A stretch of 9,336 bases of DNA, from contig URNX01000077.1 of the NCBI GenBank assembly GCA_900549415.1, forward strand, positions 1 through 9,336. Direction: 5' to 3'. Source of the stretch: an uncultured bacterium. GTDB taxonomy: Bacteria > Verrucomicrobiota > Lentisphaeria > Victivallales > UBA1829. The notes beneath the pieces are model-generated. The model did not search any database. It was not told where the DNA came from and worked only from the letters and a program-made list of their open reading frames with translations. Positions 1 to 5,471 of the stretch are shown here, one piece after another (the stretch's first letter is position 1; each line of letters starts with the position of its first letter). Position numbers and translations under genes: made by a program.

Positions 1-93
1 CATGCGGGAACGATGGCGGCGAATGGTCGTTACGACGTCAATCAGGATTACTGGGACCGTTTTCACCGCGGCAATGCACGCCGCGCGGAGTGA
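1..93 (+). CDS. C-terminal fragment of an unidentified protein (possibly pseudopilin-like)
   Basis: The window opens inside an open frame that starts at base 1 and ends at TGA 91-93, giving 30 residues beginning HAGTMAANGRYDVNQDYWDR. The composition (Tyr, Asp, Trp, Asn, Phe) and codon choice look like real protein. The overlapping frame from base 2 is rich in Arg and Ser and looks like a shadow. The first residues resemble the stretch after the DG of the H-X9-DG motif in Lentisphaerota pseudopilin-like proteins; the complete example at 8474-9253 has DGHAS at the matching place. The fragment could therefore be the tail of a second such protein. That is inference from very few residues. The gene converges on the AraC-type regulator, with only 14 bases between the two stop codons. 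Confidence 0.5.
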   Translation, partial: HAGTMAANGRYDVNQDYWDRFHRGNARRAE

Positions 94-107
94 GCGCGAA
101 AGCGGCA

Positions 108-1031
108 TTAAAGAGAAATCCGGTTGTGTCCCCTGTTGCGGAATGCGGAGGGGGCGCAACCGGCGTGTTTCCGGAAACAGCGGGCGAAATAGTTCGGATC
201 TTCAAATCCGCAGTCGTCCGCGATTTCGGAAACCGGCAGATCCGTTTCCTCTAAAAGCTGCTTTGCAAGAGAGAGCCGGCGCAGCATGAGATAATTGTGC
301 GCGGAGAATCCGATGTTGAGCCGGAAGAGCCGGGTCAGATGATTCGGCGAGAGATGCAGTTCCGCCGCCAGCTGCATGACGGTGAAGTCGGAATTCATGA
401 ATTGCATGTCAATGATGCTTTTCGCCTCAAAAAAGCGGGAATTGCGTTTTTTCTCCCTGGAGAGCGGGGTTGAATCGCTGCTCAGGGCAAGCCCGAGAAT
501 CGTCAGCAGCAGCCCTTGTCTGTGAAATTCCTCTTTCAAGCTGGATGAAGAGAGCAGAAAATATTCATTCAGCAGTTTCATCATGAGCGGCCGGTCCTGC
601 TCCGGAACCGTTTTCTTCAGCGGGAAGTCGGCGTTCAGCCTTTCCGGAGGCGGAAGCGCGATGGCGGATTCGTCAAAAGGTTCGTTTTCGTCAAGATAAA
701 CAAAAATGGCGGGTTTGTCATAGTGCGCGGAGCAGTCGCCGTACCAGTCGAAGTGAATGCACCAGCGTTCCGCCGGAGAGTCGCAAACCGTGCAGTGGAT
801 GATTCCGGGCGGAATGAGAATGAGGTCGCCCGGAGTGCAGGAGAAGACTTTTGATTCCGTCATGACGCGTCCGTTTCCGGAAGAAAAATAGACGAATTCA
901 TAGTCGTAAATCCGGCGGTTCCGCTCGATGTGTCCGCTCTTCCAGTTCGTGCGGCAGATCGGACCGACGGATGGATTTATCAGACGGAGCACGCTTTCTT
1001 TCTGTGTTTGCGGAGTCAGTTCCGGAATCAT
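108..1031 (-). CDS. AraC-family transcriptional regulator, likely sugar-responsive, of the divergent operon
   Basis: A 307-residue cytoplasmic DNA-binding regulator, normal length for a ligand-sensing AraC/XylS protein. Residues about 25-110 look like the N-terminal cupin-type sensor: the stretch around 66-80 (CTPGDLILIPPGIIH) is the usual PGD...PP...H pattern of the AraC_binding fold. Residues about 205-300 form the double helix-turn-helix. The first HTH is near 217-241 (TVMQLAAELHLSPNHLTRLF). The second is near 266-298 (PVSEIADDCGFEDPNYFARC), matching the family signature. The frame is open back to 1163, but I start at ATG 1031: it has AGAAAGAAG just upstream and a promoter about 30 bases further, and the extra 44 residues would cross that promoter. 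The gene diverges from the sugar operon and very probably controls it and itself. The ligand is unknown. Confidence 0.93.
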   Translation of the reverse strand: MIPELTPQTQKESVLRLINPSVGPICRTNWKSGHIERNRRIYDYEFVYFSSGNGRVMTESKVFSCTPGDLILIPPGIIHCTVCDSPAERWCIHFDWYGDCSAHYDKPAIFVYLDENEPFDESAIALPPPERLNADFPLKKTVPEQDRPLMMKLLNEYFLLSSSSLKEEFHRQGLLLTILGLALSSDSTPLSREKKRNSRFFEAKSIIDMQFMNSDFTVMQLAAELHLSPNHLTRLFRLNIGFSAHNYLMLRRLSLAKQLLEETDLPVSEIADDCGFEDPNYFARCFRKHAGCAPSAFRNRGHNRISL

Positions 1032-1041
1032 TTCAATCTTC

Positions 1042-1092
1042 TTTCTGTTGTTGAGACTAACATAGCACGGGATTTCAAAAAAACAACAGAAA
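1042..1092. repeat. 11-bp perfect inverted repeat around the regulator promoter
   Basis: TTTCTGTTGTT at 1042-1052 is the exact reverse complement of AACAACAGAAA at 1082-1092, with 29 bases between. The right arm overlaps the proposed leftward -35 box (1081-1086) and the first base(s) of the tandem operator repeat. The left arm lies at the expected regulator transcription start. The placement would suit an autoregulatory operator or a DNA loop. That role is inferred; the symmetry is directly visible. Confidence 0.6.
1059..1086 (-). promoter_or_regulatory. Proposed sigma-70 promoter of the AraC-type regulator
   Basis: Read on the minus strand, there is TTGTTT (plus-strand 1081-1086), a 16-base spacer, then TATGTT (1059-1064) preceded by TGC, giving an extended -10 (TGCTATGTT). 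Transcription would begin near 1052, leaving a leader of about 20 bases that contains the AGAAAGAAG ribosome site before ATG 1031. The match is moderate at both boxes. Support comes from its position, and from its -35 lying 3 bases from the operator repeats. Confidence 0.5.
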
Positions 1093-1124
1093 TGATTGAT
1101 TTGTGCTGTAAATGGTTGATTTGT
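1090..1124. promoter_or_regulatory. Tandem direct-repeat operator, probable AraC-type binding site
   Basis: AAATGATTGATTTGT at 1090-1104 is repeated as AAATGGTTGATTTGT at 1110-1124. That is 14 of 15 identical, with a start-to-start distance of 20 bases, about two helical turns. AraC-family proteins classically bind two direct half-sites about 21 bp apart just upstream of the -35 box of the promoter they activate. The second repeat ends 4 bases before the rightward -35 (1129-1134). The first begins 3 bases beyond the leftward -35 (1081-1086). One operator could therefore control both promoters. The repeats are seen; binding by the neighbouring regulator is inferred. Confidence 0.75.
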
Positions 1125-1128
1125 CTTC

Positions 1129-1157
1129 TTGTCAAATTTCCTGTTGTGAACTATAAT
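1129..1157 (+). promoter_or_regulatory. Near-consensus sigma-70 promoter of the sugar operon
   Basis: TTGTCA (1129-1134), a spacer of exactly 17 bases, then a perfect TATAAT (1152-1157). Five of six bases match the -35 consensus and all six match the -10. Transcription should begin near 1164, giving a leader of about 30 bases before ATG 1195. The in-frame ATG at 1156 lies inside the -10 box, so it would not be on this transcript. With so strong a core promoter, the neighbouring regulator could well repress as well as activate. Confidence 0.82.
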
Positions 1158-1181
1158 GAACACAGAAGAAAAAAATGCTTC

Positions 1182-1188
1182 AGGAGAG
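1182..1188 (+). promoter_or_regulatory. Ribosome binding site that fixes the first operon start at 1195
   Basis: AGGAGAG lies 6 bases before ATG 1195. The alternative in-frame ATG at 1156 has no comparable purine block and sits in the -10 box. This sets the start of the glycoside hydrolase gene at 1195. Confidence 0.8.
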
Positions 1189-1194
1189 AAATTT

Positions 1195-3228
1195 ATGAAC
1201 GAGGGAAAAATCTGTTACAGCCGTCTGCTGATTGACAATCATATCACGGATTTGAAAGATTCGTACATGCGGAAATTTTCTCCGGAGGAATACGTCCGGA
1301 TGGTCCGGCTTTCCGGCGTGGAATCCGCGATGGTCTACGCCTGCGATCACAACGGCAACTGTTATTATCCGACGCAAGCCGGGCATATTCATGCCAATCT
1401 GGACGGACGCGATATTTTCGGCGAGACGGTCGCCGGACTGCGCAAAGCGGGAATTGTCCCCGTCGCGTACTACACGGTCAATTATCACAACGACTGCGCC
1501 CGCCGTCTGCCGCACACCCGGGTCATCGACAATGTCGGAATGGATCATGACGGACGTTATCATTTCACCTGTCCGAATCAGCCGGACGCGCTTGCGTTCT
1601 ATGAAACCCAGATCGCGGAAATTCTGCAATACGACGTGGATGGTATTTTTATCGACATGACCTTCTGGCCGACGATCTGCTGCTGTTCCGCCTGCCGCAA
1701 AAAATACGGCAAACCGTTTCCGGAGGTGATCGACTGGGATTCTCCGGAATGGGTCGGCTTTCAGCGGTTCCGTGAACGTTCCCTGGCGGAATTTGCGCAG
1801 AAACTGACGGATTTTGTGCGCCGGACGAAGCCCGGCATCACAGTAACGCATCAGTTTTCCCCGGTTCTGCACGGCTGGTATCTGGGACAGTCCGGCGGGA
1901 TCGCGGCGGCGTCCGATTACGCTTCCGGAGATTTCTACGGCGGCAAGACTCAGCAGCGTTTCGCGGTCAAGGCGTTTGCGGCTTACACGCGCATTCCGCC
2001 GTTTGAATTCATGACCTCACGCTGCGTCAGTCTGAACGATCACACCTCGGCAAAGTCGGACGAGGAGCTTTTCCTGAGCGCTCTCACCACGCTTGCCAAC
2101 GGCGGCGCGTATCTCTTCATTGACGCGATCAATCCGGACGGCTCGCTGGAAGAGACGTTTTACCGCCGATTTCACGATTTGAACCGGAAGCTGGAACCGT
2201 ACCGGAATGCCGTCCGCAATTTGAACGGACACTCTGCGGCCGGCGTCGGTGTTTATTTTTCGATGGAGAGCTGCGTGAACCGTGACATTAACGGAATCAA
2301 ACTGAAGAATTTCAACGGCGGACGCGCCAACAACATGTCCGTCCGGAAAAACGCGGTGCTCGACGAAATGCTTGGAATGACGGAAGTGCTGAACCGTCTG
2401 CATACGCCGTGGAAGGTTGTTACCGGTTCGACCGAGGATTTCAGCGGGCTGGAAACGCTGATCGTGTGCAATGCGGCTTATCTCGCTCCGGAGGAGACCG
2501 GACGTCTGCGGGAATTTGTTCGGAGCGGCGGCACACTGATTGCCACCGGAGCAACTTCGCTTTACGACACCGAAGGATGCGGCGGGAAAAATTTTGCGCT
2601 TGCGGACGTCTTCGGCGTCGATTACACAGGGAAACGGTCCGACAGCGTGACGTACACCGGGGCAGAACTGATTTATGCGGAAGGAAATGTGCCGCTGGCA
2701 CGTCCTGTTCCGGAAACGGAAGTCCGCGGAACGCTGACGTTTCCCGATTTTCCGGTGAACGATTCGGAACGTTATGCTTCCATTCATTCCAACCCGCCGG
2801 GAGAGAAAACGGATTTCCCCGCGTTGACGGTTCACCGTTTCGGCAAAGGTGTATGTGTCTGGCTGGCGGCTCCGGTTGCATTGCAGAATCATGCGACGCA
2901 GCGGACATTCATGAAAAATCTGCTCCGCGAGTTTCTGCCATCCTTCGTGGTTCAGGAAAAGAATCTGGCGGAATCGGCGGAAATCACTCTGCTGAAAGGT
3001 GCGGAGGGGACGGAACTTCTCTGTATCGTCAACCGGCAGGATGAAGCTCCGGTCATTCCGCTCTGCAATGTGGAATTTTCTGTCTGCCATTCCGAAAGAC
3101 CGAAACGGATCGTACGGGTTTCCGACGGTGCGGAAATTCCGGTTGCATGGGAAAACGGCGAACTTCATTTTTCAATTCCGGAACTTCATTGCGGTGAATT
3201 CTTCCGGCTGGAAGGCGGTGTTGAATGA
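1195..3228 (+). CDS. Putative cytoplasmic glycoside hydrolase, GHL6/GH151-like (alpha-L-fucosidase-type architecture)
   Basis: A 677-residue protein without signal peptide or membrane segment. Residues about 1-340 look like a (beta/alpha)8 barrel of the hypothetical glycosyl hydrolase 6 kind. The strand motif VDGIFIDMTFW (148-158) puts Asp154 where related retaining hydrolases carry the nucleophile. It is followed by a cysteine cluster CCCSAC (162-167), and later by PPFEFMTSR (268-276) and a conserved-looking NDHTSAKSDEE segment (281-291). Residues about 345-565 resemble the beta-galactosidase-trimerisation/GATase-like Rossmann domain (LETLIVCNAAYLAPEE, then RSGGTLIATG). They end with ASIHSNPPG (528-536) and FGKGVCVWLAAPV. 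A short beta-sandwich closes the protein. This order matches GH151 alpha-L-fucosidases, but other GHL6 proteins share it, so the substrate is a guess. First gene of the operon; its TGA overlaps the next ATG by 4 bases. Confidence 0.75.
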   Translation: MNEGKICYSRLLIDNHITDLKDSYMRKFSPEEYVRMVRLSGVESAMVYACDHNGNCYYPTQAGHIHANLDGRDIFGETVAGLRKAGIVPVAYYTVNYHNDCARRLPHTRVIDNVGMDHDGRYHFTCPNQPDALAFYETQIAEILQYDVDGIFIDMTFWPTICCCSACRKKYGKPFPEVIDWDSPEWVGFQRFRERSLAEFAQKLTDFVRRTKPGITVTHQFSPVLHGWYLGQSGGIAAASDYASGDFYGGKTQQRFAVKAFAAYTRIPPFEFMTSRCVSLNDHTSAKSDEELFLSALTTLANGGAYLFIDAINPDGSLEETFYRRFHDLNRKLEPYRNAVRNLNGHSAAGVGVYFSMESCVNRDINGIKLKNFNGGRANNMSVRKNAVLDEMLGMTEVLNRLHTPWKVVTGSTEDFSGLETLIVCNAAYLAPEETGRLREFVRSGGTLIATGATSLYDTEGCGGKNFALADVFGVDYTGKRSDSVTYTGAELIYAEGNVPLARPVPETEVRGTLTFPDFPVNDSERYASIHSNPPGEKTDFPALTVHRFGKGVCVWLAAPVALQNHATQRTFMKNLLREFLPSFVVQEKNLAESAEITLLKGAEGTELLCIVNRQDEAPVIPLCNVEFSVCHSERPKRIVRVSDGAEIPVAWENGELHFSIPELHCGEFFRLEGGVE

Positions 3229-4250
3229 ATCTCTCAGATTTGCCGCCGCAGCCGGAACGCGGTTTCATTGCTTCCATGGAACAGATTGCGGAATTGCGTC
3301 TGGTTTCGCTCGAAGAGGGCGCCGGGCGCGGAATGCGGCTTGTTCAGGCGGACAACGGATCCGGGTTAAGTTTCAGCATATGTCCGGATCGCGGAATGGA
3401 TGTGGTTGACTGCCGTTTCCGCGGAATTCCGCTTGTGTTCCGGACGCCGTCGGGATATGTCGCGCCCTCTCATTTCGATCCGCACGGGCTCGGCTGGCTC
3501 CGTTCCTGGCAGGGGGGACTGCTGACGACTTCCGGTCTTCGCAATTCGGGTGTTCCGAACGGAGAGTTCGGGCTTCATGGACGCGCCTCGTCCCTCCCGG
3601 CGGAAGATTTGTCGCTGTCGCGCGGCGTGGATGAAAACGGAAGTTTCCGCATGAGAATTTCCGGAGTCATGCGCGAAGCCGCAATGTTCGGGGAGAATCT
3701 GCGGTGGCGGCGGTCCATTGAAACGGCATACCGGGAAAATTCAATCACCGTAACCGACCGTTTCACGAATCTTGCGCCGCATGAGGAGTTCCTTCAGCTG
3801 CTTTATCACTGCAACTTCGGGTGGCCGTTCGCTTCGCCGGCTCTGGAATTTGTCATGCCGCCGCATGAGGTGCGTCCGCGCACGGAAAAGGCGGAACGGA
3901 ATCTCGCGCGCTGGAACCGTTTGGAGGAACCTCAGCCGGATTATGAGGAAGAGTGTTTCTTTCATGAGCTTCCGGCGGATGCGGACGGGCTGAAACGTTT
4001 TGAATTGCACAACCGTGAACTCGGAATCCGCATCGCTTTCGAGTACGGCTCCGCGGAACTGCCGGAGCTGATCGAATGGAAAAACTGTCTCACCGGCAGT
4101 TACGCGCTGGGGATCGAACCGGCAAACGTCTCTCTGGAGGGCCGGAACGCCGACATGAAATCCGGAAAGGCGCGGCGGATGAAGCCGTATGAAACCGTAG
4201 AAACACAACTGAAAATCAGTTTTAATAATCTTGAAGGAGACTGCAAATGA
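3225..4250 (+). CDS. DUF4432 / aldose 1-epimerase-like protein, probable sugar mutarotase
   Basis: A 341-residue cytoplasmic protein of the galactose-mutarotase fold, DUF4432 branch. The visible family pattern is ICPDRGMDVVDCRFRGIPL (52-70), then RTPSGYVAP (73-81), GLGWLRSWQGGLLTTSGL (88-105), GLHGRASSLPAE (116-127), YHCNFGWP (194-201) and GIEPAN (296-301). By analogy with GalM, His118 and His195 would hold the sugar ring oxygen region and Glu298 would be the base. That alignment is inferred from order and spacing only. The expected reaction is interconversion of alpha and beta anomers of the sugar released by the hydrolase upstream. ATG 3225 overlaps the preceding stop, with GGAAGG 9 bases upstream, so translational coupling is likely. 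The same 4-base overlap recurs at its own end. Substrate not identifiable from sequence. Confidence 0.85.
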   Translation: MNLSDLPPQPERGFIASMEQIAELRLVSLEEGAGRGMRLVQADNGSGLSFSICPDRGMDVVDCRFRGIPLVFRTPSGYVAPSHFDPHGLGWLRSWQGGLLTTSGLRNSGVPNGEFGLHGRASSLPAEDLSLSRGVDENGSFRMRISGVMREAAMFGENLRWRRSIETAYRENSITVTDRFTNLAPHEEFLQLLYHCNFGWPFASPALEFVMPPHEVRPRTEKAERNLARWNRLEEPQPDYEEECFFHELPADADGLKRFELHNRELGIRIAFEYGSAELPELIEWKNCLTGSYALGIEPANVSLEGRNADMKSGKARRMKPYETVETQLKISFNNLEGDCK

Positions 4251-5458
4251 CAAATTCCGCAAAAATCAGAAAGACCTTTGAGCAGAACGGAGGCATCTTC
4301 CGTCTGGCTCCGAACTGGGTTCCGCGCTCGTTCTGCATTCCGGGGCGGCGCATCAAACTGCATCCGGACGATTACTACGCGCTGGGCGGCGCGCGCGGCG
4401 GCATCGACGAGCGCTGGCTGGGATGTACCACGCCTGCCGACAACGGCCCTCTGACCGGAAAGAACGAAGGCATCAGCCACCTCGTTACCGAAGACGGCGA
4501 ACGCATTCCGCTGACCGAAGCCGTGGAAGAACTCGGAGCGGAACTGCTCGGCGAACGCATCTGGAATGAATACCATTGCTGGCCGGTCTACTCCAAGTTT
4601 TTCGACAACCTCGGCCCGCTGCCGCATCATATCCACCACATGGAAGAACACGCGAAACTCGTCGGACAGCGCGGCAAGCCGGAATGTTATTATTTTCCGC
4701 CGCAGCTCAACAACCATGGCGGACACTTCCCGTTCACCTTTTTCGGTTTTGAACCGGGGACGACGAAAGAACAGGTCCGGGAATGCCTGGTGAACTTCAC
4801 GAAAGGCGACAACAAAATCACCAATCTTTCCAAAGCGTACCGTCTGGAACCGGGAACCGGCTGGGATGTTCCGCCGGGCGTGCTCCATGCTCCGGGAAGT
4901 CTCTGCACCTACGAACCGCAGTTCGCCAGCGACGTCTACGCAATGTGGCAGAGTCTGGTTGACGACCAGCTCATCTCCGAATCTCTGCTGTGGAAGAACT
5001 GTCCGGAGGAGAAAGTCGGCGACTTCGATTATCTGATCTCCAACATGAACTGGGAACTGAACGTCGATCCCGAATTCGGGAAACACCGCTTCATGCGTCC
5101 CGTGGAGAATATCCGCCGGACACCCGGAGCGATTGACCGCTGGGTGTGCTACAAATCTCCGGCGGTTTCCGCGAAAGAGCTGACGGTTCTGCCCGGTCAG
5201 ACAGCCGTCGTGCGGGATTCCGCCGCCTACGGTTTGATTATGATGCAGGGACATGGTACATTAAACGGGATGCCGCTGGAGACGCCCGCCCTGATCCGGT
5301 ACGGTGAACTGACTCACGACGAATATTTCGTTTCGGAAGCCGCGGCGAAACGCGGTGTGACGATTGTCAATGAATCCGACTGCGATCCGATTGTGATGCT
5401 GAAACATTTCGGTCCGGAAAACCCGGATTGGACCGCCCAGTTCGGAAACAGTTTTTAA
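4247..5458 (+). CDS. Phosphomannose-isomerase-like cupin, possible sugar or sugar-phosphate isomerase
   Basis: A 403-residue cytoplasmic protein with a type I mannose-6-phosphate-isomerase-like double-cupin look. The segment LPHHIHHMEEHAKLVG (125-140) followed by KPECYYF (144-150) parallels the metal-binding stretch of PMI (QVHPDD...GKTECWY). Candidate metal ligands are His128/His130 or His131, Glu146 and His214, the last in DVPPGVLHAPG (207-217). TYEPQFASDVY (221-231) corresponds to the E-x-Q-x-SSD region after the metal site. The N-terminal RIKLHPDDYYALGGARGGID motif (36-54) is unlike classic ManA, so I do not name it manA. It lies directly after the mutarotase with an ATGA overlap and AAGGAGA 6 bases before the start, consistent with consecutive steps on one sugar. 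Codons are noticeably richer in C at third positions than in the next gene. Confidence 0.72.
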   Translation: MTNSAKIRKTFEQNGGIFRLAPNWVPRSFCIPGRRIKLHPDDYYALGGARGGIDERWLGCTTPADNGPLTGKNEGISHLVTEDGERIPLTEAVEELGAELLGERIWNEYHCWPVYSKFFDNLGPLPHHIHHMEEHAKLVGQRGKPECYYFPPQLNNHGGHFPFTFFGFEPGTTKEQVRECLVNFTKGDNKITNLSKAYRLEPGTGWDVPPGVLHAPGSLCTYEPQFASDVYAMWQSLVDDQLISESLLWKNCPEEKVGDFDYLISNMNWELNVDPEFGKHRFMRPVENIRRTPGAIDRWVCYKSPAVSAKELTVLPGQTAVVRDSAAYGLIMMQGHGTLNGMPLETPALIRYGELTHDEYFVSEAAAKRGVTIVNESDCDPIVMLKHFGPENPDWTAQFGNSF

Positions 5459-5471
5459 GGAGTTTGCAGTC

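Noticed and set aside
80..106. Possible bidirectional terminator between the convergent genes (CGCGC 82-86 with GCGCG 94-98; GCCGC 80-84 with GCGGC 102-106)
   Set aside because: Stems are only 5 bp, mutually exclusive, partly inside coding sequence, and have no T-run on either strand.
2..289. Rightward open frame of 95 residues overlapping the end of the regulator
   Set aside because: Arg/Ser-rich composition, no ribosome site in view, and antisense to the well-supported AraC HTH region. The in-phase frame ending at 93 is more protein-like.
2017..3168. Leftward open frame of 383 residues
   Set aside because: Antisense to the Rossmann-like half of the first hydrolase; low-complexity Arg/Phe/His composition typical of a shadow.
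4100..5254. Leftward open frame of 384 residues
   Set aside because: Antisense to the cupin and mutarotase genes, whose motifs and coupled starts are clear. No ribosome site or family pattern was seen.
1195..5458. Naming the first and third operon genes as alpha-L-fucosidase and manA
   Set aside because: Domain order and metal motifs are suggestive only. No substrate-specific residues can be confirmed by eye, so symbols were left empty.
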